Part shown: piece after piece, positions 30,001 through 40,505 of the stretch
Position numbering within the stretch: position 1 is the stretch's first letter
Layout: each line of letters starts with the position of its first letter
NCBI RefSeq assembly: GCF_905220565.1
Contig: NC_059406.1
Span: 15,014,001-15,078,000, forward strand
Source of the DNA: Melitaea cinxia
Taxonomy: Eukaryota; Arthropoda; Insecta; Lepidoptera; Nymphalidae
Direction of reading: 5' to 3'
DNA length: 64,000 nt
Position numbers and translations under genes: made by a program
Notes under the pieces: generated by a model
Seen by the model: only the letters and a program-made list of their open reading frames with translations
What the model was told of the DNA's origin: nothing
The model's database searches: none

Positions 30001-33000
30001 AGTATGACGTATTTTCGACCCTGAAAACAACGTGTTAGAGACGACCGTGATACAATATTTCCTGGAAAAACTCGTAGAACAGTTCATTGATTGTTTGTTA
30101 ATGGTTATTAAACTAGTATTTTGTAGGCCACAGCAGGAGATATCCTGCTCGAAATCTGGAGCAGTCCGACTGTGGTAGTACTTCGACCTTACAGAAGATC
30201 ACAGCTAAATAATACTGCTTTCAGGCAGGGTTTGTTTCCTGTGGTGAGTTAGGTGACCAGAGCTCCTGGAGGTGATTGAGGATAGGGTCTGCAATTCACT
30301 TGCGATGCTTCTGGTGTTGCAGGCGTCTATAAGCTACGGTAATCGCTTACCATCATCTGAGCCGTACGCTTGTTTGCTGACCTAGTTATATAAAAATAAG
30401 ACATCATGTTGCTTCATTGAAGGTCTTGATAGATTGGATGTTATCATTGATTATTGAAAAATAATTAAGAGAAGAATGTGGAAACGTTAATCTTTCACTA
30501 AACATTTTCTAATTCCATATACCATATTGTTATGTATTTGTATGTATTTATGTATGTATGTATGTATGTGTGTATGTATATATATGTATATGTATGTATG
30601 TATAAATGTAAGGTATGATATGTCTGTGTGTATGTATTTATACTTATAAGTTTGTAATACATTACAGTTATTCAACTATTTTCTCAATATTGTTATTTCT
30701 TGCACTGTGTCCCCCGCTATATGACACTCTCTCTCATGACCATTGGTTGACTGGAAGAGATCTCTTCTAGGGATAAGTCCACCTTTGCCATCAACTATAT
30801 ATGTAATTTTCTGTATATTCTGTTCTTAAGTGCAATAAAGTATATAATTATACCTCCCTATACAAAAGAAATTTTGTAGTTTCTTTTAAACACGCTTTTC
30901 AGCAGTCATTGGTTGATTTGAGAGATTAGAAAGCTAAACGGGTTTCGTTTGCAGCTGTAAAAACTCTCAAATACTTCAAATTTGTTCTTAATAACAGTGT
31001 AACACGCTGCTACCTCGACTGGCTAACCTCACTACCCTGGGGTGTAACTTCCGAAGAGAACCTCAAACTCGAAGATGCCCAAGTTATACTGGACGAAGAT
31101 CACTACGGTATGGAAGATATCAAGAAGCGGATATTGGAGTTCATAGCTGTATCTCAGCTAAAAGGCAGCACGCAGGGCAAGATTCTCTGCTTCCATGGAC
31201 CTCCTGGTGTTGGAAAAACTAGTATAGGTAAGAGAAAAACAATTTAAACTTAAACCGAATATAAAAATCATATCAAAAATTTCGCTCTAGCGGGTACATC
31301 GTTCCATAGCTTAATTGGCTGCCGACACGGTCAGTTGGAGACGCGGGTTCGAACCTCGCTGGAGCGGTCAATTTTTGATATGATATTCAAAAATGTAACA
31401 CAAAAATAAAATCGTAGATATTAGAAAAACAATTTAGAAAAAACGAGTGTACTTTAGACCACGCTGCTGAAGTAAAACTTCTGCACATAGGCCTACATCG
31501 ATATACGAAACGTAACTGGATATGAGAGAAAGGAAATGTGCGCTCACACCGCTCTCTCGCTTCGCCCGATCACACTTTTCGTAACGCCCTCGTCTCGCAT
31601 TCACCAGCTTACTCAAACGTATAGGAATCATCAGGGACATTGAGTTCAAGGTGAAAGTGGGGATCACTCTGATAGTTTTGTTGAATTTAAATGTAAATTT
31701 AAAAATAAATATAATATAGTATTTAGTACTCGTTGAATATTTATATCCATGAAATGTTGAAGTCAAGTTGAAGGCCAGCTTCTATCTGTACTGATAATTA
31801 TTCTCAAGACCACTTTACCACAATTCCACCCCTAACAACGTTTTTTACTTACAAAACTCGATTGTAAAGTTTTTGTTTTTTTAAAGACAAATTTTAAATC
31901 AAATTTTCTGAATTTAAATTATGTTAGGCTCGTTTTTAAGTAATTTAATTGTTTCCAATTTTGAGTTAAAGCTAAAAAAAAAAACTGGTAAATTTTGTTC
32001 TAAATGTCTAAATTTGGAGATGACTATCTCCAGAATTATGATTATTTATACTGATCATTGAAATCAAACAGAACAATTCTTAAAGAAACAAATTATACAA
32101 CTAATTAAATTGTCTTATAATTGTTAAGCATTTTCTTATCTTTCCATATTATTTCTGTTTCCATACTTTAAACTACAAATTTTTAATTCTTTATTTCAGC
32201 CCGTTCAATTGCAAGAGCCCTCAATAGACAGTACTTTAGGTTCTCAGTGGGAGGGATGACAGACGTGGCTGAGATAAAGGGCCACAGACGGACATACGTA
32301 GGGGCTATGCCTGGGAAACTAGTGCAGTGCTTGAAGAAAACTGGCACCGAGAACCCTCTAGTACTTATCGATGAGGTGGATAAGATTGGCAAGTAAGTTG
32401 GGCAAGGTTTTGACCAAATTTTTTTTACAGAAAGACCAATTTATATTCCTCTTTTATAACCATAAAGGAAGAGGTTCTTTCTCAAAAAGAAGACAGATAA
32501 CACAGCACGCCAATTTTCTCGACCATTATCAAAATCATATATTATTGTTACATTGAAATTTTCCTGTATAATTTAATTCTTAGCTTGCTTGATTGCTTGC
32601 TTTTGCACGTCGTTAATTTGCTCTCAACTAATAAAAACTGTTAATCATAGAGGTGTCCATGGTGATCCATCGTCAGCTCTGCTAGAACTTCTGGATCCAG
32701 AACAGAACGCCAATTTCTTGGACCATTATCTCGATGTACCCGTGGATTTATCTCGCGTGCTCTTCATCTGTACTGCCAACGTTGTGGATATGATCCCCGA
32801 ACCACTGAGAGACAGAATGGAGCTTATTGACATGTCTGGTAAGTTGATCATTTGAAATAATTGAATTTGTGCGTTAGTTATGGGGTGTATAATTTGTTAC
32901 CTAATGGGGCAGATTGTGGCATATCATAACTAAATAATAAAACATAAATAAGTCGTAACTTATGCTCATATATCTATTGGTCGATTTAAAAACAATCATT

Positions 33001-34471
33001 CTGTCCCTTTTGCACCCGGCTAATCTTATAAGCATGACAGAGAGAGACAGACCTAATTTAAGTAATGGGATTTGGGCTTTAGTCGTGGGGTATAAGAGAT
33101 TCCTCGATAAATATCTTGATTTATTGGTCGATATGCCAGAGATAGGTTCATTTTAACTAATGGAATCAGAACTTTAGTTTTGGGCCAGAAGATATTCTTT
33201 AACAAATATTTTGACTTACTAGTGGATTTTAAAAAATCAGTCTATCCCTTTCGCACGCGGCTAATCTTATAAATATGACAGGAATTCCTTAACAAATATT
33301 TTGATTTATTAGTGGATTTTAAAAAATCTGTCTGTCCCTTTCGCACGCGGCTAATCTTATAAATATGACAGGGATAGTTTTGCTTGGACTCCTTTGTTGG
33401 GTTTGGTATTATGAAATGTAAATATGGTTGTCTGACATATTACACAAGCTTACCTGCAGAACTTCGTACATACGTTTTCTTTTATCCTGACAATAACGAA
33501 CACAAAAAATGTATTATCCAAATTGATCCAGTCATTCGCAGGTTATGCGCGTACATACAATTCATTGTTATTTGTCTAGATCCATCGCTTCAGCCTGTAA
33601 TATCCCACTACTGGGCATAGGTCTCTTTCCCCATGTAGGAGAAGGATCAGAGCTTAATCCACCACGCTGCTCCAATGCGGGTTGGCGGATATATTCCCTA
33701 CTATGAGTAACGATCGCTATCAGGTGTACGTACTGACCGGAACCGGTGCCGACGGCTTAACGTGCTCTCCGAGGCACGGTGGGGAGACCCACAAAGACTG
33801 TACAAACACCCAGACCACGGCAAACACCTGTATGGCCAATACAAATGTTTGTCATGTGCGGGGATCGAACCCGCAACAGCCAGCGCATCAGGCACAATCT
33901 ATAGCTGTGACCGTTGCGCCAACGCGGCGTAGATTATCCATAATGATATACAAATATTCAACAGAAATTTGTCCAAATCGTTGGTTTTCGACAAATTTAG
34001 TTATCTGGTTGTCATTTTCAAGTTTTTATTAGTCATTGTATCTATTAACACAGCGTTGTTTGCAATTATACCAGCAATTACTCGTGAAACAAATGTATGA
34101 ATGTTATTGATAATTTTTATGGTATGCAATTTTTTTCCAGGTTACGTAGCAGAAGAGAAGCTAGCGATAGCCCAACAGTACTTAGTACCCACAGCTCGTA
34201 AGAATAGTGGACTATCAGAGGAACAATTAGAACTGACTCCGGAGTCTCTTCACGCACTTATCAAGTCTTACTGCAGAGAAAGTGGAGTCAGGAATCTGCA
34301 AAAGCATATAGAAAAGGTAATGTTATTATAGTTTTTAACCGACTTAAAAAAATTATGTTCTCGGTTCGTGATTCTGGTGTACCGATTTTGATGATTCTTT
34401 CTTTAAATAGAAAGCTCTTGCTTCTATTGTAATCCTATTAAAATTGTTCGAGAATTGACGAGTACTGTTTG

Positions 34472-34507
<36 letters not shown>

Positions 34508-37500
34508 CTAGGTCGGCAAACAAGCGTACGGCTCAGATTACCGTAGCTTATAGACGCCTGCAACACCAGAAGCATCGCAAGCGCGTTGCCGACCCAATCT
34601 CCAATCCATGAGCTCCGGTCACCTTAATCACCAATAGGAGCACAACACTGCTTGAAAACAGTATTATTTTGCTGTGATCTTCTGTAAGGTCGAGGTACTA
34701 CCCCAGTCGGGCTGCTCCATATTTTGAGCAGGAAATCCCTGCTGTACCCTACCTCAGTTATCCCTAATAATAAGTTTTTAAGTGTCGTTTTTTCGAGTTT
34801 CTACGTTGTATTAGTTGTCGATGTAATTAATTTTTTTTTCGTATGAGAGCAAACACAATTATATGAACAATTTTCTTAATTCTTTCGTAATTGGTTCGAA
34901 TGTTCATTTCACTTGTTGTTGTCGTGCTTTCAACGCTTATGAAGGCATTTAGCGATTCATTTTTATTTATATAGAAACTTGCTGACCCCGCAAACGTTGT
35001 TTTGCCATATATGTTATTAACCCCCCTTTAATCCCCACCCCCCCATTATAACTTAGCGGTATAAAAAATAGATGTTGGCCGAATCTCAATCTAAAAATCG
35101 ATCCAGCCATATCAGAAGAGTGTTGTAGCTAACGTTGTGTTATAGAAATTTTATATATAAGATAATTGTATTGCAGGTAGCGCGCAAAGTAGCGTACAAG
35201 ATAGTAAAACAAGAAGCGGACAAGATGGTGGTGACTGATGAAAACCTGTCGGAACTTGTTGGGAAGCCGACGTTCAAACACGACCGCATGTATGACGTCA
35301 CTCCCCATGGAGTCATCATGGGTCTCGCCTGGACTGCCATGGGTAAGATACATTATTGAGGTTGTGCACAGCGGAAAATATCCTGCTTAAACTCTGGAAC
35401 AGCCCGACTGGGGATGTACCTCGACCTTACAGAAGATCACAGCTAAATAATACTATATCAAGTAGTGTTGTACATCCTCTCACCATCTAACGATCGTACG
35501 CTTATTTGCCACCTTAACAGTATAAAAAAAAAGCTTAAAATGATTTCTAAATTATGCTAGTGACCAAAAAAAAAACGAGTGTGCTTTAGATCACTCGACT
35601 GAAGTACAACTTACGAAACGTAACTCTCTCTTTCTATTTTCATTAACTTATATCTTCCTCTCAACTTCCATTCCCGCTCGATCACACTTTTCGTAACGCT
35701 CTCGTCACGCATTCACCAGCTCATTTCCCAAGTCATGGCGTGCGTAGAGAAGTTTTACTTCAAAAGACCCACAGACGCAAGACTTGAAACAAATATTATG
35801 TACTCGTATATAATATAAAAGTGTGATCTGATCGGGAATCACATCTACCATCGACACGTATATTGATAACTCGGCGGACTTGTGGATAATTAGCCATTCC
35901 TTCTAAACAATACAAAATTTTAATCAATTTTAATACCAAAAAATAATACTAAAACAAAAATAATTCCTCACAGGTGGCAGCACACTCTACATCGAGACAG
36001 CAGTAAGGAATCCCATGAAGGAAGACAAGCCATCAGTTGGTTCCCTGGAGCTGACGGGCCACCTCGGAGATGTCATGAAGGAATCCGCTCGCATAGCCCT
36101 CACAGTTGCGAGGAACTACCTCGCTAAACACTACCCTGACAACAACTTCTTGAACACCAGGTGACTGACTCTCTAACTTGCCGACCACTCTTTCCGGTTA
36201 GTCCTTGTGGGTCTCCCCACCTTGCCTCGGAGAGCACGTTAAGCCGTCGGCACCGGTTCCGATCGGTACGTACACCGGATAGTGGTCGTTACTCATAGTA
36301 GGGAATATATCCGCCAACCCACAAACCGGCAGTGGAGCTGCGTGGTGGATTAAGCTCTGATCCTTCTCCTTCATGGGGAAAGAGGCCTATGCCACTAAGA
36401 TTTTACAGGCTGAATGTTTATGTCTATTCTTTGACGATTAGCAGGAAAGTGGACATAGGGTGCCAATCAAACCACCAATTGCAAATTCATGCGACGCGAA
36501 TTCATAAGATTACATAATGAAAGAACTTTGACAAGGAGATGTCTATTGACTACTATATGTAAAGATGCCTGATGATGGTCCAATAAAGGATCGAAACGTC
36601 GCATGAATTTGCAATTGGTGGTTTGATTGGCACCCTATGTCCACTTTCCTGCTAATCGTCAAAGAATACTTATAACAAATGGACACAACGATAAATAATG
36701 TTTATGTCTATGTTTCATATATCCCACAGCCACCTCCACCTCCACGTCCCCGAGGGCGCCACCCCCAAGGACGGTCCCTCCGCTGGAGTCACCATCGCCA
36801 GTGCGCTGCTGTCACTAGCGTTGCGGAGACCAGCTCGAGGCCGACTGGCGATGACGGGGGAACTGTCTCTCACTGGGCGAGTGTTGCCTGTCGGTGGCAT
36901 CAAGGAGAAGATTATCGCGGTGAGATACCAATTCCTCTCAGTCTTATTTGTCTTATTGTCGTACTAACTCATTTTCTGTACCACTCTCGCTCTGTTTTAC
37001 TCTTACACTGCTTCTCAAACATTTTCATTCTAAGATACACTCACTCACAGACACCTCTATACTCTCAGGCTTAGAATCACTCTCAGACACCTCTATACTC
37101 TCAGGCTTAGAATCACTCTCCGACTCCAACCAGCCTCTCAGATTTTCCACCACTCAAATATCACTCAATACTCTCACTCTAACATCCCACTTAGTTTCAA
37201 TCTAAATCTCAGTTACACCCTCAGTCTCAGACCTATACTTTCTAGCTATCCATCTCACTCTTAAAGTCATCCTACACTATCTCACTCTCAGACATTCTCT
37301 TACTCTTATAGTTCCTCTATCACAGTCTCCCCTCACTCTCAAACTTACCCTAATTCTCAGATTCCATCTCACTCTCAATTGGTTAAGTTTTTAAATTTTT
37401 CATTTTATCTTCTTTCTTTTACAGGCCAAAAGAGTGGGTGTGAATTGCGTGATATTACCAGAAGAGAACCGTCGAGATTTTGATGATCTACCCTCATTTA

Positions 37501-37580
37501 TCAAAAATGACATTGACGTACACTTTGTCACCGAATACGAAGATGTTTTCAAGATAACCTTCGAGGATCAAAAGGTCTAG
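23798..37580 (+). CDS. Lon: Lon protease, mitochondrial, 15 exons
   Basis: Exons 2-15: 24219(or 24227)-24419, 25498-25759, 26411-26702, 27815-27944, 28820-28960, 29577-29740, 30998-31227, 32200-32392, 32651-32838, 34141-34316, 35177-35342, 35974-36160, 36730-36919, 37425-37580. Exon 1 starts at ATG 23798; its donor is either 23943|24 with acceptor 24227 or 24007|08 with acceptor 24219, both in frame. The protein is about 937 or 961 residues (human LONP1 959). Lon is the ATP-dependent protease that degrades oxidised and misfolded matrix proteins and helps maintain mitochondrial DNA. The N-terminus is Arg-rich with no acids, as in a matrix-targeting peptide. The substrate-binding domain spans exons 2-6. 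Walker A GPPGVGKTS ends exon 8 and Walker B VLIDEVDKIG ends exon 9. The catalytic Ser is in KDGPSAG (36779-36781) and the Lys is 43 residues later (36908-36910). All phases close from exon 2 on. Confidence 0.95.
24775..25435 (-). pseudogene. Decayed reverse-transcriptase fragment in Lon intron 2
   Basis: Minus-strand reading gives QAGFRKGMGCTDQVFSLRCI, then after a frameshift near 25235 LEKAYDRV, GVRQGCEASPWLFNLFMD and the catalytic LLYADDQLLL. These are RT motifs of a non-LTR element from a lineage different from the two I-type LINEs here. Endonuclease and the C-terminal part are missing. It is opposite in strand to Lon and would be spliced out. Confidence 0.8.
26885..26968 (-). repeat. tRNA-related SINE fragment in Lon intron 4
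   Basis: Contains GGGAATCGAATCCGCAACCC and CTGCGCCAACGGGCTAG. On the minus strand these read as an A-box-like GTTGGCGCAG and a B-box-like GGATTCGATTCCC, the internal promoter pattern of tRNA-derived SINEs. Related sequence at 29165-29240 runs the other way. Confidence 0.6.
27450..27660 (+). repeat. Dispersed repeat family C, good copy
   Basis: Contains AGGTCGGCAAACAAGCATAC, GGCTCACCTGATGGTAAGCG, CGCCTGCAATACCAGAAGCA and TTTCTGTGATCTTCTGTAAG in order. It is useful as the reference copy for the other family members. It lies in Lon intron 4 just before exon 5. Confidence 0.75.
28555..28650 (-). repeat. Short dispersed repeat related to 50620-50680
   Basis: GACGTTTCGGATACTTTACA followed by CATAGTCACGGGAGAACCAT resembles ATATTTCGGCGCAGTTGCAG / CCATGGTCACGGAAGAACCT at about 50627-50672. 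This looks like a terminal part of a Penelope-like or similar element. The strand and class are uncertain. Confidence 0.35.
29165..29260 (+). repeat. tRNA-related SINE fragment in Lon intron 6
   Basis: AGCCCGTTGGCGCAGTTCGT (A-box-like) and, about 35 bases on, GGGTCGTGGGTTTGAT (B-box-like). Same family as 26885-26968 in opposite orientation. A similar, more decayed copy is at 51005-51090. Confidence 0.6.
30122..30395 (-). repeat. Dispersed repeat family C, reversed copy in Lon intron 7
   Basis: CTTACAGAAGATCACAGCTA, CTGGTGTTGCAGGCGTCTAT and AGCCGTACGCTTGTTTG are reverse complements of the blocks in 27450-27660. Confidence 0.7.
30530..30640 (+). repeat. TATG/TGTA microsatellite
   Basis: An imperfect tract of TATG, TGTG and TATA units in Lon intron 7. 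No coding potential; the minus-strand open frame over it is an artefact of the repeat. Confidence 0.7.
31267..31384 (+). repeat. Hairpin element with tRNA-like core in Lon intron 8
   Basis: The outer arms ATCATATCAAAAATT (31267-31281) and AATTTTTGATATGAT (31370-31384) are perfect inverted repeats. Inside, CGCTCTA (31283-31289) can pair with TGGAGCG near 31360-31366. The core carries an A-box-like TAGCTTAATTGGC and a perfect B box GGTTCGAACCTC. The spacing between acceptor and D-arm is too long for a normal tRNA, so this is a tRNA-derived repeat or pseudogene, not a confident tRNA gene. Confidence 0.5.
32985..33373 (+). repeat. 90-bp tandem repeat plus older related unit in Lon intron 10
   Basis: About 33191-33280 and 33281-33370 are near-identical 90-bp units containing TTTCGCACGCGGCTAATCTT. 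A more diverged unit with TTTTGCACCCGGCTAATCTT lies at about 32985-33045. Intronic, with no sign of coding. Confidence 0.7.
33590..33930 (+). repeat. Dispersed repeat family E, SINE-like, in Lon intron 10
   Basis: Contains GGTCTCTTTCCCCATGTAGG, TATTCCCTACTATGAGTAAC, ACCGGTGCCGACGGCTTAAC and then a tRNA-like 3' part (GATCGAACCCGCAACAGCC, TGCGCCAACGCGGCG). About 180 bases of it occur inverted at 36190-36415. A decayed relative is at 43385-43665. Confidence 0.7.
34468..34507 (+). repeat. (TA)n microsatellite in Lon intron 11
   Basis: About 19 TA units, immediately followed by a family C copy (34508-34760). The pair is inserted within a family H repeat whose halves lie at 34335-34450 and 34780-34870. 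Confidence 0.8.
34508..34760 (+). repeat. Dispersed repeat family C, copy in Lon intron 11
   Basis: AGGTCGGCAAACAAGCGTAC, ACACCAGAAGCATCGCAAGC and CTGTGATCTTCTGTAAGGTC match the copy at 27450-27660. It is nested within a family H repeat. Confidence 0.7.
34975..35125 (-). repeat. Dispersed repeat family A, reversed copy in Lon intron 11
   Basis: Contains GCTGACCCCGCAAACGTTGT, GCCATATATGTTATTAA and ATAGATGTTGGCCGA, which are reverse complements of parts of 225-420 and 53741-53940. Confidence 0.6.
35366..35500 (-). repeat. Dispersed repeat family C, reversed fragment in Lon intron 12
   Basis: CTTACAGAAGATCACAGCTA and the CGTACGCTTATTTGCC end, in the orientation of the copy at 30122-30395. The middle of the element is deleted. 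Confidence 0.6.
36190..36415 (-). repeat. Dispersed repeat family E, inverted copy in Lon intron 13
   Basis: GGGTCTCCCCACCTTGCCTC, GTTAAGCCGTCGGCACCGGT, GTTACTCATAGTAGGGAATA and AGCTCTGATCCTTCTCC are reverse complements of blocks in 33590-33930. The two copies flank exons 11-13 of Lon in inverted orientation. Confidence 0.7.
36425..36668. repeat. Perfect 72-bp palindrome with 100-bp spacer containing a hammerhead-like motif
   Basis: 36425-36496 and 36597-36668 are exact reverse complements. The spacer (36497-36596) contains CTGATGA (36569-36575), a 5-bp stem GGTCC/GGATC (36577-36581 with 36588-36592), and GAAA (36593-36596). The right arm begins CGTC at 36597. This order is the core of a hammerhead ribozyme of the kind described in Penelope-like retroelements. 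One unpaired U lies before the stem. It sits in Lon intron 13, just upstream of the exon encoding the catalytic Ser. It is probably two inverted ends of a Penelope-like element. Confidence 0.75.
37049..37120 (+). repeat. 36-bp tandem duplication in Lon intron 14
   Basis: Two copies of a unit containing CTCTCAGGCTTAGAATCACT at 37049-37084 and 37085-37120, within a CT-rich stretch (about 36980-37380). Intronic. Confidence 0.75.
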
Positions 37581-38582
37581 ACTTGTCAATAACGAAACCT
37601 AGATGTAGTCAGGCATTTATGATTATAATATTTTTTTGTGTATGAAATATTGGTTGAATTTGTATGTAGAGTTGTTTTTTGTGTGGTATTTATTTAGATA
37701 TGGTAATATTGTTTAAGTAATGTAATTAGTTGATCAATATAAATAAATGTGAAATGCTAAATGTGTAGCTAAGCTCAAAGTTCGACGGCTAGAACAATTC
37801 GTCTTTTTTGAAAGTAATAAACTATTACTGCTGTTTCTAAAAATAATCACTACACGAAGATAATAATAATAATACACTTCATTGTACACCAAAAACATAA
37901 ATAATAAATTACAAAGAAAGATTTTAACAATATATGACATAATATAATAAGATAATATTTTTCTTAGTTATTTTTTTTTAGTTATTTTTTTTAACATTAC
38001 AATAATTCAAGTTAAAGATTCTTTTACATCTACGGGACATAGCGCGATTGTTATTATAAAACTCGATATCGAGTGCTAATAAAAGCCTTAAAATCTTAAA
38101 AAATTAAGTTGAAAGTTATCGCTTAGTGTTTATTGAGGTCTCAAAAAATCAATTTTAATAATTTACAAATCAATAAATAATTTTTAAAAAATGTATAAAT
38201 TACAATCGTTATCAATTTAATAAAAAGATTTAAACCCGGTTCCGTATGTATAACGAACCGTTTATTTTTAAACACAATGTCATCAAAATATAACAGTGTA
38301 AGCAAAACGAAGCGTTTTATGAATTTAGAAACCGAATGTTTAGCCTTCAATCATTATAGTTTATACAGGTAGTGTAAATACAATGACATACTGCCTTTGT
38401 AGGTTAAAGAATTATATTTCCTTATCTTATAGATGTAAACTATTAATTAAAATATAGATAATTTGTAGTTATTATTATATGTAAGTTTATTAGTTGTATG
38501 AATGCTGTGTAAAGGTATACATTTTTATAATTTACGTTCATTTAATCTATATTTTTTTTCAATCATATATGCAAGATCCTTT

Positions 38583-38705
38583 ATGTTGCTATAATTATTG
38601 AAGAACGGGATTATTTTCATTTTGCGGAGCACGATATTTCGACATTAGCTAAATGAAAATAAAAAAAGGTAAATATCCCGTTTTTTAATAATTTTAGCAA
38701 TATAA
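38583..38705. repeat. Short inverted-repeat element downstream of Lon
   Basis: TTGCTATAATTATTGAAGAA at the left end is matched in reverse by TTTTTTAATAATTTTAGCAA near the right end, with AACGGGAT / ATCCCGTT inside. Arms are about 28 bp and imperfect. It is probably a small MITE. The interior includes CGATATTTCGAC. Confidence 0.5.
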
Positions 38706-38969
38706 ATAACCATGTAAATTTAAAATCTTATCCTTTATTTTGTTAACACTATACATATGTAAAAAACACAACCTAATAATTAATCACTTACAGTTAATTG
38801 CTGTACGAATCATGTTCGCATGGAGTGGTGCAAGTGCATTTTTACCCGAAATTAAGTTGTCTAAATTGTTCAACTTTATATTAAAAGAAATATGTAATGT
38901 AAGCTGATATACACGTATTTTACATATTTTTTATTGAGTGTATGAGGGCCTGTATGAGAACGGAAAATC

Positions 38970-38975
38970 AATAAA
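38970..38975 (+). promoter_or_regulatory. Candidate distal polyadenylation signal of Lon
   Basis: AATAAA followed by a T-rich stretch about 1.4 kb past the Lon stop. A nearer AATAAA is at 37742-37747. Which one is used cannot be told from sequence. Confidence 0.3.
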
Positions 38976-39445
38976 GATTTTTATTCACCACAGCCTTATA
39001 TATTTTTATTAACGAATTATAACAACACACCACAGACTAAAAAATAAAAATTGAGTTAAAGTTAAAATGTCATCATGGTTACTTGTCGATGTAATTGAAG
39101 TCGGTTTTTTTTCGTTGGCCAGCAAACACAATTATGAAACTTGATGCACGATGTTGAGCGATGCATTGAATTATATTCTCGATATTCTGTTAATTATATA
39201 TAAGTATGTGAAACATTGTCATAATTGAATTTAAAAAAAATGTTTCAATTTTTTTTATTTCATTTTAACACCTAAAATATTCTTCGTATTATTCTTGTAA
39301 TTATCTCACAATCATTTATATACGACCCCTTTTTTAAGGTAAAAAAAAAATTCGGAGTTCTTTTAGACTAGCCTGAAAAAACTACTAACTAAATTCTTGT
39401 GTCAGCCCTAAGTTAACTTTACAATCTAAGCTCAGCGACGATTAA

Positions 39446-39793
39446 GGGAGCATCCATTAATTACGTGAGCTATTTTTCGTTAGTTTAGACCCCCCCCCTC
39501 AGGTGAGATTTGCCCAGACCCCCTCTCCCCTTACGTGAAATTGACGCTGAATATAATAGACATTGACGGAAATAATAAAATTCAAATCAAAAACTAAATG
39601 ATTGTAATAACCATGAGATTTTAGCGGGCAAAATGAACACTCAAAAGATTTTTTTCAATATATACAATATTTTATATTATTTGAAGTTGATGTGAGATTT
39701 TCGATTATCTCCCTCGGTTTAAATGAGATTTGGTGATATTTTAATTGGACCCCTCCCCCCTATTCTGAGCTGACGTACTTAATGGATGTCCCC
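39446..39793. mobile_element. MITE family G, copy 1
   Basis: About 348 bp with terminal inverted repeats: GGGAGCATCCATTAATTACG at the left and, reversed, GGGGACATCCATTAAGTACG at the right. A second copy lies at 48430-48789 in the Ras intron. No ORF, so it is non-autonomous. I cannot read a clear target duplication. Confidence 0.7.
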
Positions 39794-39894
39794 TGATACG
39801 CCAATGTGGCGGTTAGTACGAGAAAGTGGGGCAATAGGGTTGGTGGATTATTAGAATATTTTTTATATTTCTATTAACATGAGTCATTCATTCA

Positions 39895-40220
39895 TTACAG
39901 CCTATACAGTCCACTGCTGGACATAGGCCTCCACAAGTTCACGCCAAAAATAACGTGAACTCATGTGTTTTGCCCATAGTCACCACGCTGGGCAGGCGGG
40001 TTGGTGACCGCAGGGCTGGCTTTGTCGCACCGAAGACGCTGCTGCCCGTCTTCGGCCTGTGTATTTCAAAGCCAGCAGTTGGATGGTTATCCCGCCATCG
40101 GTCGGCTTCTTAAGTTCCAAGGTGGTTGTGGAACCTTGTTATCCCTTAGTCGCCTCTTACGACACCCACGGGAAGAGAGGGGGTGACTAAATTCTTTAGT
40201 GCCGTAGCCACACAGCACAC
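39895..40220 (+). repeat. Dispersed repeat family I, long copy
   Basis: About 325 bp shared in inverted orientation with 57707-58035: TCACCACGCTGGGCAGGCGG, CTGCTGCCCGTCTTCGGCCT, TGTATTTCAAAGCCAGCAGT and TAGTCGCCTCTTACGACACC. It resembles a LINE 3' terminal region. The 61-codon open frame inside it is not a gene. Confidence 0.7.
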
Positions 40221-40505
40221 CACACCATTAGCCACATTAACATGAGTAATGCAATAATATTTAATAAAAATATGTTGCAGGAGAGAATTGGTGGATTGCA
40301 ATAAACAAAATTTAACTTCAAGACTGAAGATCATCTCGTCAGTGATGCTCCAATAAGGCTCAAGTTTTGTTTCAACAAATTTTATTTTAATAATAAATAT
40401 CTATGTTAACATTTGTCTTTAATTCTAAAATACGATTTACAACATTATACGATATTACAATATTTACTAAATAATATTAATTACTAATAATAATTATGTG
40501 AAATT

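Larger units (their letters stand above)
37581..40505. other. Convergent intergenic region between Lon and COG5
   Basis: No gene is seen. It holds the Lon 3' UTR, with AATAAA at 37742-37747 and another at 38970-38975. It also holds a small inverted repeat (38583-38705), a family H fragment (about 39060-39140), a MITE (39446-39793) and a family I copy (39895-40220). The minus-strand AATAAA near 40380 may serve COG5. Confidence 0.6.

Noticed and set aside
31282..31366. A functional tRNA gene
   Set aside because: The B box and acceptor pairing are good, but the spacing from acceptor to D-arm is about 14 bases too long and no normal anticodon arm could be drawn.
40001..40186. Short ORF resembling one at 57707-57928
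   Set aside because: Both are translations of the same dispersed repeat (family I), in opposite orientations.
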